Below are positions 26,548-34,774 of a DNA stretch of 64,000 nucleotides, one piece after another. The DNA is from Bradyrhizobium sp. LHD-71 (GTDB lineage: Bacteria; Pseudomonadota; Alphaproteobacteria; Rhizobiales; Xanthobacteraceae). Numbering within the stretch: the stretch's first letter is position 1; each line of letters starts with the position of its first letter. The translations under genes were made by a program, and so were the position numbers. Below the pieces are notes generated by a model that saw only the letters and a program-made list of their open reading frames with translations, was not told the origin of the DNA and searched no databases. Where the stretch lies: contig NZ_JAVIFX010000005.1 in assembly GCF_031157255.1 (NCBI RefSeq), positions 124,001-188,000 on the forward strand, in the 5' to 3' direction.

Positions 26548-28496
26548 GGCAGCGCCTCCAGGGTGTTGAGAGCGACATCCGCGCGCAGCCTGCTCGTCGA
26601 TCCATCCTGATAGCGCACCTCAATCTCGGTAGGCAGCGTGGGACTGCCGCGATAGAGCCCTTCGATCATCGCAGCATAGCGCCGATGTATCTGCTCTCGA
26701 CGAAGCTTGCGCGAACGGGTGAGTTCCGCCTCGTCAGCGTCCAGTTCCTTCGGCAGGTTGGCGAAAGCCGCCACGCGCGCCGGCGCGTCGACCAGCCGGT
26801 TGACGTCGCGGATCGTGCGGGCGACTTCCTCGCGAATGGCCGGCAGCTGGCTGAGTTCGGGAAACGTCCCGAACGCCAGGCCGTGCAGTTCGGCGAACCT
26901 TCCCGCAATCTCGGCGTCGATGTTGACGAGCGCCACCACGCGGTCCCTGCTCTCATCGCCAATGACGATCGCGTCGCGGATCATCGAGGAAGCTCGCAGC
27001 CGGTTCTCGATGAACTGCGGCGGATAGGCGTGACCGCCCTTCAGCTTGCGCAGGTCCTTCAGCCTATCGAGGAACAGAAGTTCGCCGCTTTCGTCGAGGC
27101 GAACAGCGTCGCCGGTGTGATAGCCCTCATCCCACGCACCAACACCGGATGTCGCCTCGGCATCGTTCAGATAGCCGTCGAACGCCAGCACCTTCAGGCG
27201 AAGTTGCCCCTGCTCGTCGATCCAACCCTCGATGGGTTCGGCGATCGTCGGATCGGATGGCATCAGCGAACCCATCGTATGCGGGCTCTTGCTGCCCGGG
27301 CGATGGGTCGAGATCAGTCCGAGCTCGGTGGATCCGTAGAGATTGCCGAGCGGGATGCCAAAGGCACGGAAGCGTTCGAATAGCTCTCCGGAGAGGCCCG
27401 AACCGCCGGACAGCACCGCGCGGGCTCGCGTGAGCCCCAGCAATTCACGGATGCCACTGAGAATGAGCAGGTCGGCCAGGGGATGCAGCGCGATTCTCTC
27501 GAACCAGCCGTCCTCGCGACGCACGCGTTTCAGGCCCTGCCCTAGGCCCCATTGATAGAGCCGGCGGCGCATCGGGCCGGCGTCCATCATACGCGCCTCG
27601 ATGTTGGAAGCCTGCATCTCCCACTGGCGCGGCGTGAACATCAGGAACTCGGGGCCGACCTCGCGTAGGTCGCGTTGGACGGTCTCGGGCTTCTCCGCGA
27701 AATGCACGACCAGCGGGGCAAGTAGCGGTAGCGCGACGCCGAAGAACTGCTCCGCAGCCCACGCCGGCGAGATGTAGGAGAGGTAGTTGCCGCCTGGTTT
27801 GACGTCGAGCGCACCGAGCAGGCGGTGCGCGTTGTCGAGGATGAAGGCGTGCGACAGCATGGCCGCCTTCGGCCGTCCGGTCGTACCCGACGTGTAGCAA
27901 TAGACGGCAATGTTGCGCGCCGCTCCTGCGGCGATCTCGCCGCTCACCCAGGCGTCGTCGCGATGACCGTTGCCGGCATCGAGCAGCGTCTTGATCGCGA
28001 CGAGCTTCGGCTCGGCGTAGTTCCACAGGCCGCGTCCGTCGAAGTAGATGATGCGCCGGACGTGCGTGGCGGCTGTCATGCAGCCTAGGATCTTGTCGAC
28101 CTGTTCCTGATCCTCGCCGACGACCATCGCCGCGCGGGCATGAGTGAGGGCATATCCGAGCTCATCTGCCGTCGCATCGGGATAAACGCTGACGGTGATC
28201 GCACCGATTGCGTGCGCAGCCAGTTCCAGCAGGTACTGCTCCTCGACGTTCTCCGAGATGATGGCCAGAACCTCGCCACGCTGAAGGCCGAGAGCAGCAA
28301 GGCCTCGCGCCGAACACTTCACCCGGTCGTAGACCCACTCCCAGGACCGCGTGTGCCAGATGCCCGCACGCTTCGACTTCAGCGCTGTCCGCTCACCGAA
28401 CTCGTTGGCGTTGTCCCGCAAGATCTGCGGCAGCGTCCTGCCCTGCGACTGGCGCTCGGTCGCGACATGTTCCGCCTTTAGCGCAGCTAGGCTCAT
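26544..28496 (-). CDS. Long-chain-type acyl-CoA ligase embedded in Liv operon
   Basis: The 650-residue adenylate-forming enzyme has the P-loop YTSGTTGRPKAAM, NLYGSTELGLIS (A5-like), GYHTGDAVRLDESGEL and LKDLRKLKGGHAYPPQFIE, the hinge and catalytic C-terminal region. Its size and a long insert (GLKRVRREDGWFERIAL) match FAA1/FadD15-type long-chain ligases. It would convert an imported carboxylic acid to its CoA thioester with ATP. It overlaps LivG upstream and LivH downstream by 4 nt each, so it is an integral part of the transporter operon, suggesting uptake coupled to activation. Confidence 0.92.
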   Translation of the reverse strand: MSLAALKAEHVATERQSQGRTLPQILRDNANEFGERTALKSKRAGIWHTRSWEWVYDRVKCSARGLAALGLQRGEVLAIISENVEEQYLLELAAHAIGAITVSVYPDATADELGYALTHARAAMVVGEDQEQVDKILGCMTAATHVRRIIYFDGRGLWNYAEPKLVAIKTLLDAGNGHRDDAWVSGEIAAGAARNIAVYCYTSGTTGRPKAAMLSHAFILDNAHRLLGALDVKPGGNYLSYISPAWAAEQFFGVALPLLAPLVVHFAEKPETVQRDLREVGPEFLMFTPRQWEMQASNIEARMMDAGPMRRRLYQWGLGQGLKRVRREDGWFERIALHPLADLLILSGIRELLGLTRARAVLSGGSGLSGELFERFRAFGIPLGNLYGSTELGLISTHRPGSKSPHTMGSLMPSDPTIAEPIEGWIDEQGQLRLKVLAFDGYLNDAEATSGVGAWDEGYHTGDAVRLDESGELLFLDRLKDLRKLKGGHAYPPQFIENRLRASSMIRDAIVIGDESRDRVVALVNIDAEIAGRFAELHGLAFGTFPELSQLPAIREEVARTIRDVNRLVDAPARVAAFANLPKELDADEAELTRSRKLRREQIHRRYAAMIEGLYRGSPTLPTEIEVRYQDGSTSRLRADVALNTLEALP

Positions 28497-29281
28497 GACT
28501 TCGCTCCGCCGAGGTAGGCTGCAATCACACGCGGATTGTCCGAAACTTCGGCCGGAGTTCCACTGGCGATGACCTCTCCGAAGTCGACGACGGTCACCCG
28601 ATCCGAGATCGCCATCACCACTTCCATGTCGTGCTCGACCAGAACGACGGGAATCTTCAATCCTTCGCGGATATCGAGAATGAAGCGAGCCAGATCGCCT
28701 TTCTCCTCGGTGCTCATGCCGGCCATCGGTTCGTCCATGATCAAGACCTTCGGCTCGAGCGCAAGCGCGCGGCCAAGATCCACGCGCTTGCGGATGCCGT
28801 AAGGCATGTCGCCGACGACGGCGTGACGCATCTCTTCGAGTTCGAGGAAGCCTATGATCGCTTCCGCCTTCGCGGTGAACGTTTCCTCCTCGTGCCGGAC
28901 CGCGCCCCAGTAGCAGAGGCCGCCGATGAAGCCCGTACGCATGCGCGCGTGAAACCCCGACAGGATGTTCTCGCGCGCCGTCATCGAAGAGTAGGTCTGG
29001 ATGCCTTGGAACGTTCGGCCAATGCCGAGCGCGGCTCGCCTGTGCGGCTTGAGACCTGAGATATCCTTACTGCAGAACCGCACGGAGCCGGCTTGCGGGC
29101 GATAAAATCCGGATAGGCAATTGAGCAGGCTAGACTTGCCGGCGCCGTTCGGGCCGATTACCGCGTGGATCTGTCCTTCGTCGACGCGCAACGATACCGA
29201 GCGGAGCGCATGAATTGCGCCGAATCGCAGGCTCAGGCTGTCTGCCTCTAGCACCGTTCGCTCGTGCGCAACGCCGCTCAT
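28493..29281 (-). CDS. livG: Branched-chain-type ABC transporter ATPase (LivG-like)
   Basis: The 262-residue ATPase has Walker A GPNGAGKSS, the LivG-typical segment IGRTFQGIQTYSSMTARENIL, Walker B VLIMDEPMAGMSTEEK and H-loop VLVEHDMEVV. The signature motif is degenerate (MPYGIRKRVDLGRAL rather than LSGGQ), as is common in LivG. It works with LivF. It is separated by 105 nt from the acyl-CoA dehydrogenase upstream, a gap without an obvious promoter or terminator, so read-through from the TetR promoter is likely. Confidence 0.92.
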   Translation of the reverse strand: MSGVAHERTVLEADSLSLRFGAIHALRSVSLRVDEGQIHAVIGPNGAGKSSLLNCLSGFYRPQAGSVRFCSKDISGLKPHRRAALGIGRTFQGIQTYSSMTARENILSGFHARMRTGFIGGLCYWGAVRHEEETFTAKAEAIIGFLELEEMRHAVVGDMPYGIRKRVDLGRALALEPKVLIMDEPMAGMSTEEKGDLARFILDIREGLKIPVVLVEHDMEVVMAISDRVTVVDFGEVIASGTPAEVSDNPRVIAAYLGGAKS

Positions 29282-29386
29282 GCAACACTCCCGATCGCGC
29301 CGCGACCACGTCGCGCGCGCTACATGTTCATGTCGTGAAGTCCCGAACGGACACCGGCCTCCGAACCGGCGCCCGCGGTTCGGCAG

Positions 29387-30547
29387 CTAAAATGTAACGT
29401 CCAGTCCGCACTCACGCGCGATCAAGAGCGTCTGGATCTGCGACGAGCCGTCGCCGATCGTGCAGACCCTGTTGTCGCGCAGGTAGCGCGAAACGGGACA
29501 ATCATCCATGAACCCCCAACCGCCATGAACCTGGATCGCCATGTTGGCGACCTCAGAGCCGGTCTCGGTTGCGTGAAGCTTGGCCATCGACAGCGCCTTC
29601 AAATCCTCGCGGCCCACATCGACAAGCCACGCAGCGCGGTAGGTGACGAGGCGAGCGCTGTCGACCTTGAGCGCCATCTTCGCGACCATTTCTTGCACGA
29701 GCTGCAGCCGTCCGATGCTTCCGCCAAACGCCTGCCGCGATTTTGCATAGGCGATCGAATGATCGAGACTTGCTTGCGCCAGACCGAGCGAGCACGCGGC
29801 AAGAAAAAGGCGTGCGGCCTGATAGCCTTTGTGCAACACCCAGCGGCCACCATGCACTTTGCCGACGATTGCCGTCTCAGGCAGCCGGCAATCGTCGAGA
29901 TACAGCGGACGCGTATCGGAAGACCGCCAACCCATCTTTCGATACTTTTTTCCGCGCGTGTATCCCTTTGTGTCGCTTGGCACCAGAAACAGCGTGTACT
30001 GCTTCTTCGCCTCACTTTTTGGGCTCGACACACACAGGATGAGCGCAAAGGACGAAATGTCGGTCCCGGGATTGGTGATGTAGGCTTTCTCGCCGCCGAG
30101 CGACCATATGCCGCCGCCGAGATCTGTCGCACGCGTCTTAAATCCCGCCGTATCGCTACCCGCATCGGGCTCGGTCCCAGCGATCGAACAGATCTTGCGA
30201 CCGGCAATGATGTCCGGCAGCCAAGTCTTCTTTTGCTCATCTGTTCCGAAGCGGGCAACGGTCAGCCCGGTTGCGATCGAGACCATCGTCGACACGGCAA
30301 TCGATTGATCCGCGCGGGCTAGCTCTTCGATTGCTAGCACCGCTTCGAATACGCCGAGACCGAGCCCCCCGAGATCCTGCGGGAACGGAATCGACATTAC
30401 GCCCAGGTCGCCAATCTTACGGAACAGATCGGTCGGAAAAACTCCGTCGTGGTCAAGCTGCTCCGCGCGTGGCGCAATTTCCGCCTGCGCGAACTCCCGA
30501 ACGCGCTCTTGGAGCGCTTGCTGGTCCGGTGTCAGATCGAAATGCAC
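29387..30547 (-). CDS. Acyl-CoA dehydrogenase with Asp at catalytic-base position
   Basis: About 386 residues with the full acyl-CoA dehydrogenase fold: N-terminal helices, AGTEPDAGSD (FAD/substrate loop), a middle beta domain, AKSRQAFGGSIGRLQLVQ, and MAIQVHGGWGFMDDCPVSRYLRD. It oxidises an acyl-CoA to the 2-enoyl-CoA with electrons going to ETF. At the position of the usual catalytic Glu (IxEGTxxIQ) the sequence reads IGDGSSQIQ, with Asp366, and no Glu is seen at the isovaleryl-type alternative site. The frame is open to 30640, but the GTG at 30547, preceded by GGGGAGG, is preferred. It lies 46 nt after the TetR gene. Confidence 0.9.
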   Translation of the reverse strand: MHFDLTPDQQALQERVREFAQAEIAPRAEQLDHDGVFPTDLFRKIGDLGVMSIPFPQDLGGLGLGVFEAVLAIEELARADQSIAVSTMVSIATGLTVARFGTDEQKKTWLPDIIAGRKICSIAGTEPDAGSDTAGFKTRATDLGGGIWSLGGEKAYITNPGTDISSFALILCVSSPKSEAKKQYTLFLVPSDTKGYTRGKKYRKMGWRSSDTRPLYLDDCRLPETAIVGKVHGGRWVLHKGYQAARLFLAACSLGLAQASLDHSIAYAKSRQAFGGSIGRLQLVQEMVAKMALKVDSARLVTYRAAWLVDVGREDLKALSMAKLHATETGSEVANMAIQVHGGWGFMDDCPVSRYLRDNRVCTIGDGSSQIQTLLIARECGLDVTF

Positions 30548-30593
30548 TACAACCTCCCCTGTCGAACGCGCCTCTTCGGGACGCTTTACGCTG

Positions 30594-31235
30594 TCATTTG
30601 TGGATGTTGGCCGTGAGCTCCTTACTGGGCTTCGCCGCAAGCCCTCTCGTCGCCATTTCGATCAAGGCATTCGCAACCTCGTCGGCCGACCACGCGCCCT
30701 CCGGCGAATACCACTTCGTCACCCAATGAACGGCGCCGAGCAGCATGAACATCGCCAGCTTCGGGTTCAGCGGCAGAATGCTGCCGTCGGCGATTCCCTC
30801 GCGAACAAGGCGACGCATTCGCTCCTCAAAATCGTCACGCAGAGCAATGATATGCTTAGCCTGTTTCCCCGTTAGCGCATTCTCTTCGAGAATAAGCACA
30901 GGCACGCCCATGGCGCCGATCATCTCCCGTAGATAGCCGGCCATGCCTATCTGGATTTTCTCTAGGCCGTTGCGCCCTTCAGCCTCGCCTCTGTCCATGC
31001 TCTCGCGGGCTATTTCCATGGCCTCTTCATGACATGCATACAGCAGGTCCTGCTTGCTCTGGACGTAACGGTAGAGCGCGGCTTTGGTCACGCCGAGCCG
31101 TTCCGCGACGTCATCGAGTGTCGCTCCGTGGCTGCCCCGCCGGTTGAAAACCTTGGCGGCCTCTCGAACGATCGCCTTGCGCTTCGTTTCGAGCAGTTCT
31201 TCGCGGTCTGGAAGGGCATTCGCCCAGCGGGGCAT
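30594..31235 (-). CDS. TetR-family regulator of module 2
   Basis: The 213-residue protein has an N-terminal TetR helix-turn-helix (REAAKVFNRRGSHGATLDDVAERLGVTKAALYRYVQSK, residues 24-62) and an all-helical ligand-binding domain with MAGYLREMIGAMG and LGAVHWVTKWYSPEG, as in TetR regulators of fatty-acid and acyl-CoA catabolism. It is the first gene of the module 2 operon. A consensus promoter overlapped by an inverted repeat lies just upstream. It is therefore likely an autorepressor released by an acyl-CoA. AAGGA precedes the ATG by seven nt. Confidence 0.92.
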   Translation of the reverse strand: MPRWANALPDREELLETKRKAIVREAAKVFNRRGSHGATLDDVAERLGVTKAALYRYVQSKQDLLYACHEEAMEIARESMDRGEAEGRNGLEKIQIGMAGYLREMIGAMGVPVLILEENALTGKQAKHIIALRDDFEERMRRLVREGIADGSILPLNPKLAMFMLLGAVHWVTKWYSPEGAWSADEVANALIEMATRGLAAKPSKELTANIHK

Positions 31236-31265
31236 CGTCGTTCCTTTCAGCGGCTGCGTCGGTGA

Positions 31266-31308
31266 AACGTACTGGTTACTTATGTCACTGTCAATTTGTT
31301 TAAGTAAC
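31266..31308 (-). promoter_or_regulatory. Module 2 promoter with TetR-type operator
   Basis: On the minus strand TTGACA (31289-31294) and TACGTT (31266-31271) are 17 bp apart. An inverted repeat GTTACTTA/TAAGTAAC (31275-31282 and 31301-31308) brackets the -35 box with 18 nt between arms. Further GTAACGT copies at 31304-31310 and 31315-31321 extend to the right. Position and symmetry suggest TetR autorepression and control of the diverging racemase remnant. Confidence 0.6.
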
Positions 31309-31383
31309 GTTGCGGTAACGTGTGTAAAGATGGCGAAGGCTCACTGGATGCAGTGATATTGACCAAAATGGCGGAGCGAGAAA

Positions 31384-31500
31384 TATGGGCGGTCCCCTGG
31401 AAAGACTACGCGTCGTCGAGATGCCGGCGATCGGTCGGAATGCTGCTCGCGGAATTGGCGCGGCGCGCTTGAGAGATGTTATCAGTCGACAACACCTCAC
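31384..31500 (+). pseudogene. Remnant of CaiB/BaiF-type racemase N-terminus
   Basis: The ATG at 31384 begins MGGPLERLRVVEMPAIG, the standard start of alpha-methylacyl-CoA racemase/CaiB proteins. A shift of frame then gives MLLAELA, followed by a stop, and a further shift gives EMLSVD (family consensus GxLLADLGADVIxVD). Only about 40 codons are recognisable, with at least two frameshifts. The open frame to 31712 that follows shows no family resemblance. It diverges from the TetR gene, as an active racemase gene for branched acyl-CoAs would. The IS66 remnant just downstream may have caused the truncation. Confidence 0.55.
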
Positions 31501-31757
31501 GACCTGAACCTGCGGCAGGCTTTCGAACGTATCTGAGGTGGAGCCCCGCAAACGAGGCACTCCAGCGTCTTGGCAAGATCGCTTCAGTCATGACCTTCCG
31601 GCAATCAACGTTTGATACGGTCGGCGTAGCTACGGCTGCCAACTTACGTCTCGATGCCCCAAAAGAATTGACGTGGGACTGGCTGCTCATCATGGCATTC
31701 TTCACGCCGTAAGCACCCGGTAGAGGCCGCCTGGCGGAGGTGAGCGCGGGCTGGAAG

Positions 31758-31789
31758 TCATAGGACTATTTCTAGGGATAGTCCTATGA
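31758..31789. repeat. Perfect 12-bp inverted repeat at tnpA start
   Basis: TCATAGGACTAT (31758-31769) and ATAGTCCTATGA (31778-31789) form a perfect stem with an 8-nt loop. The right arm contains the presumptive tnpA start codon (31786-31788), so the hairpin would hide the translation start in mRNA. Confidence 0.65.
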
Positions 31790-32095
31790 CGAACGGGCCG
31801 GTCGAGGTGATCACGTCGGTTCAGCGGCGGCGGCGCTGGTCTTCGGAGGAGAAGCGACGGATTGTAGCTGCGGCGATCGAACCCGGAGCCGTCGCATCCG
31901 AGGTGGCACGGGCGGACATGATTCATGTGAGCTAATTGTTTCGCTGGTGGCAAGAACTGTGCGGGCCTGCGCGCGAGACGCCTGAGTTTGCGCCGGTGGC
32001 AGTCGTGCCGGACGCCGCGGCTTCGAGCATGATCGAGATCGAGTTCGCGAGCGGAGCCCGCATGCGGATCGCAGGCGCGGCCGATCCGGCAAGGC
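31786..32095 (+). pseudogene. IS66 accessory protein TnpA, broken
   Basis: From the ATG at 31786 the frame reads RRRRWSSEEKRRIVAAAIEPGA and VASEVARAD, the helix-turn-helix of IS66 TnpA. It meets an in-frame TAA at 31933-31935 where the family has Gln (consensus NQLFRW), and resumes LFRWWQEL and then MIEIEFASGARMRIAGAADPA, the conserved C-terminus. Beyond about 32090 the similarity is lost. The nonsense mutation and the missing TnpB/TnpC show it is inactive. Confidence 0.75.
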
Positions 32096-32285
32096 ATCGA
32101 GCTCAGAGGCGATCGGCAAGAAGAAGAATGTCAACGTGTTCAGCTCTAAGTGCCCTCAGCGCGCGAGAAAAATCGGCCTTGAGCACCTGCCGGTTGGCGG
32201 GTGCAGTACCATCGAATCGCTGCCTGGCCGTGGCGACCCGCAAGAAAGCACATCGAGATGCTCCTGTTTCGCTGCATTCGCGGAA

Positions 32286-32380
32286 GTTACCGTTCGATCA
32301 CATTTAGTAATGTGATCGAACGCTCATATTTATCCTTGTGAGCGATCGATAACATTGCGATAATGTGATCGAATGGTAAC
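32286..32380 (+). promoter_or_regulatory. HipB operators and hipBA promoter
   Basis: A perfect 14-bp inverted repeat CGTTCGATCACATT (32291-32304), spaced by TAGT, matches AATGTGATCGAACG (32309-32322). A second, imperfect copy is TCGATAACATT (32346-32356) with AATGTGATCGA (32362-32372). The outer arms GTTACC...CACATT (32286-32304) and 32362-32380 also pair over 19 bp with one mismatch. TTGTGA (32336-32341) and GATAAT (32359-32364), 17 bp apart, make a promoter overlapped by the second operator. Confidence 0.7.
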
Positions 32381-32397
32381 TTGAAAGGGTGCCCATC

Positions 32398-32691
32398 ATG
32401 CAGGTCCGCACAGCAAAGGACATCGGCGCTTTCATACGGGATCGCCGGAAGAAGCAGAAACTCGATCAGGCCGAGCTTGCCGAGAAAGTGGGCGTCAATC
32501 GGCGATGGGTTCTGGAGGTCGAGCGCGGCAAGCCGCGAGCGGAGATCGGTCTTGTTCTTAAAACACTCAACGCACTGGGGCTGACCCTCAGCATCGAGAC
32601 CGACGCCATAAAGGATCACGCTGTCGGTCAAGAGGTCGAGATGATCGATATTGACGACGTGGTCGCTCGAGCCAAAAGGCCGAAGTCATGA
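32398..32691 (+). CDS. hipB: HipB-like antitoxin (Xre helix-turn-helix)
   Basis: About 97 residues with a central helix-turn-helix (IRDRRKKQKLDQAELAEKVGVNRRWVLEVERGKPR) followed by VLKTLNALGLTLSIE, the typical HipB layout, and a charged C-terminal tail. It would bind and inhibit the HipA kinase and repress the operon through the palindromes just upstream. The ATG at 32398 is preferred over an in-frame GTG at 32389 because GAAAGGG lies eight nt before it. It overlaps hipA by 4 nt. HipA is intact, so the pair may be functional despite surrounding decay. Confidence 0.9.
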   Translation: MQVRTAKDIGAFIRDRRKKQKLDQAELAEKVGVNRRWVLEVERGKPRAEIGLVLKTLNALGLTLSIETDAIKDHAVGQEVEMIDIDDVVARAKRPKS

Positions 32692-34001
32692 GCGAGCTCA
32701 CCGTCATCCTCGCCAACCAAGTGGTCGGCATTGTCCGGCAGGACAAGCGCGGGCGCTTGAAGTTCATCTATGACGACACATGGCGCAGCGCTCGTGGCGC
32801 TTACCCGCTCTCTCTTTCCATGCCGCTGGCGGCGAGCGAGCACCCGCACGATGTGATCGAATCCTTCATCTGGGGGTTGTTGCCCGATAACGAGCTCGTG
32901 CTCGGCAGGTGGGCGAAGAAGTTCCAGGTCTCGCCGCGAAGCGCTTTCGGGCTGATCTCTCAGGTCGGCGAGGACTGTGCGGGCGCCGTCCAGTTCGTCC
33001 GGCCGGATCGCCTCGATGTCATCCTGGCGGATGACGGAGGGGAGATTGCCTGGCTCGATGAGCAGGATATTGCCGCGCGGCTGAAATTGCTGCGGGAAGA
33101 TCACTCGGCGTGGCGCCGCCCCGGCGATACCGGCCAGTTCAGTCTCGCCGGCGCCCAGCCCAAGACCGCGCTCCTGCTCCAAGACGATAAATGGGGTCTG
33201 CCCTCGGGGCCGATTCCGACGACGCATATTCTGAAGCCGCCGACCGGCAATTTCGACGGCCATGCCGAGAACGAGCATTTCTGCCTGGCGCTGGCGCGCG
33301 CGGTCGGGTTGCCGGCTGCCACCTCCACCGTCGCGCGCTTCGGCGAGGAGGTCGCTTTCGTCGTCGAACGGTACGACCGGCGCATGACCGCACGGGGTAT
33401 CCAGCGCATCCATCAGGAAGATATCTGCCAGGCGCTCGGCATTCCGCCGACAAAGAAGTACGAGAATGAGGGCGGTCCGAGCGTCGCCGATATTGTCAAT
33501 CTCCTGAAGGAGAACTCCGGCGCGGCACAGGAAGACGTGAAGGCCTTCCTTGGCGCTATCGCGTTCAATTGGCTTGTGGCCGGAACCGACGCGCACGCAA
33601 AGAACTACTCGATCCTGATCGGCACCGGTGGTCGTATCCGTCTGGCGCCGCTCTATGATGTGGCCAGCATCCTGCCCTATGATGACTATGATGCGATGAA
33701 GATACGTCTCGCGATGAAGGTGGGAGGTAAGTACCGGATTCGCGATATTACCGGACGCAGTTGGATCAAACTGTCCGAAGAGCTTCGCCTCGACAGGGAC
33801 GGGGTCATCGATCAGGTTCGCCAGATGGCGGCTCGATTGCCGAAAGAGATCGAAATTATCGGCACGGAACTGGTTGCAACGGGGATCAAACATCCGCTGA
33901 TTGAGCGTCTAACAGAGCGCATCGCCAAGCGTGCCAGGAGTTGCGAGCGGCTGATAGAAGCCGCAATAAGTGCCTCAGACGCCGCCGCCGGCACGGGCTA
34001 G
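32688..34001 (+). CDS. hipA: HipA-family serine/threonine kinase toxin
   Basis: The 437-residue kinase keeps the catalytic residues of E. coli HipA at nearly the same positions: FSLAGAQPKTA with autophosphorylated Ser152, Lys183 in HILKPP, ENEHFCL, the catalytic loop GTDAHAKNYS with Asp301, and PLYDVAS with metal-binding Asp324. HipA phosphorylates glutamyl-tRNA synthetase and halts translation; other HipA-like kinases choose other tRNA synthetases, so the target is open. No frameshift or stop disturbs it. The gene overlaps hipB by 4 nt. It sits between an IS66 remnant and Fic/AlpA pseudogenes, suggesting acquisition in an island. Confidence 0.93.
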   Translation: MSELTVILANQVVGIVRQDKRGRLKFIYDDTWRSARGAYPLSLSMPLAASEHPHDVIESFIWGLLPDNELVLGRWAKKFQVSPRSAFGLISQVGEDCAGAVQFVRPDRLDVILADDGGEIAWLDEQDIAARLKLLREDHSAWRRPGDTGQFSLAGAQPKTALLLQDDKWGLPSGPIPTTHILKPPTGNFDGHAENEHFCLALARAVGLPAATSTVARFGEEVAFVVERYDRRMTARGIQRIHQEDICQALGIPPTKKYENEGGPSVADIVNLLKENSGAAQEDVKAFLGAIAFNWLVAGTDAHAKNYSILIGTGGRIRLAPLYDVASILPYDDYDAMKIRLAMKVGGKYRIRDITGRSWIKLSEELRLDRDGVIDQVRQMAARLPKEIEIIGTELVATGIKHPLIERLTERIAKRARSCERLIEAAISASDAAAGTG

Positions 34002-34171
34002 GTGTTCTGGTGCGTTGAGACCGCTCCTCACATGTAATTGCGTGGGCTTCACGCGACTGCAAGCGCATCACCCCGCATCCCATTGCCTCAGATTCTGCCG
34101 GCCTTCATCTTGGGACGCTACCGCACCCTGATGGACTGCTGGCAGACGCAATGGATGGCTCCGGGACAACC

Positions 34172-34330
34172 ATGGATGACACGAGCAGAACGCCGCAGGC
34201 AGGCGACGAGCTTTGGGACCTCAAAGTCGTCGCTGGCAAAACGGGGCTGTCGCGCTCGACCATCTATGCCTACGTCGCTGGCGGGATCTTTCCGGCGCAG
34301 CGACGACCGGGACCGCGACGCGTCGCCTAG
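34172..34330 (+). pseudogene. AlpA-like helix-turn-helix fragment with nonsense stop
   Basis: The frame from 34172 reads ELWDLKVVAGKTGLSRSTIYAYVAGGIFP then RPGPRRVA and stops at TAG (34328-34330), where AlpA-family proteins have Trp followed by a final helix. These 52 codons are a phage/island-type AlpA regulator cut by a TGG-to-TAG change. The Fic remnant follows immediately in the next frame. Confidence 0.6.
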
Positions 34331-34774
34331 CTTGCCTGATGAGCACGAAGTGGCCGGATACGCCGAGGCGATGGACCTCGTGTTCGAGGCCTACGCCGAC
34401 ATGCGCCCCACCGAAAACCATATCCGCCAACTACACCAGACCTTGCTATGTCACAGCGACAAGGTGCGCGCCATCGCGACTCCCATAAGACGCTCTCTAA
34501 CAATGTCGTGGCGCTCGACGCGGACGGGCGGGAGATCGGCATCGTATTCGAGACGACCGCGCCGTTCGACACACCGCGCGAAATGGAGGCCCTCGTCGCT
34601 AAGGCGCTGCATCCGTTCCTCACCGTTGCCGTCTTCATCGTGGTATTGCTGGCGATCCATCCTTTTCAAGATGCAAACGGGCGGCTCTCACGCGTGGTCA
34701 CCACGCTCTTCGTGTTGGGTTGCTGTTCTCCAAACAGCTTAGCGGGCAGCCACACTCTGTTCACCTTGCCTTAG
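34331..34774 (+). pseudogene. Fic-domain protein, frameshifted and deleted
   Basis: The frame starting near 34331 gives HEVAGYAEAMDLVFEAYADMRP and IRQLHQTLL, the N-terminal part of a Fic protein. At about 34465 the similarity shifts frame to YKTLSNNVVA-like sequence, VFETTAPFDTPREMEALVA and then, after a missing stretch, AIHPFQDANGRLSR, the AMPylation motif (HPFxxGN with Ala for the first Gly). The C-terminus is lost after VVTTLF. At least one frameshift, one internal deletion and the truncation make it non-functional. It probably derives from a Fic gene with the AlpA-like fragment upstream. Confidence 0.75.

Larger units (their letters stand above)
31709..32095 (+). mobile_element. IS66-family element remnant (left end plus tnpA)
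   Basis: The sequence from 31709 begins GTAAGCACCCGG, an IS66-type terminal repeat, and is followed at the usual distance by a tnpA-like reading frame. TnpB and the large TnpC transposase are not recognisable downstream, and no right terminal repeat was found before the HipBA operators. The element is therefore a 5' fragment of roughly 390 nt. Confidence 0.7.

Noticed and set aside
31476-31712. 78-codon plus-strand open frame after the racemase remnant
   Set aside because: Apart from the first few residues that belong to the racemase remnant, it shows no family resemblance and ends at the IS66 terminus.
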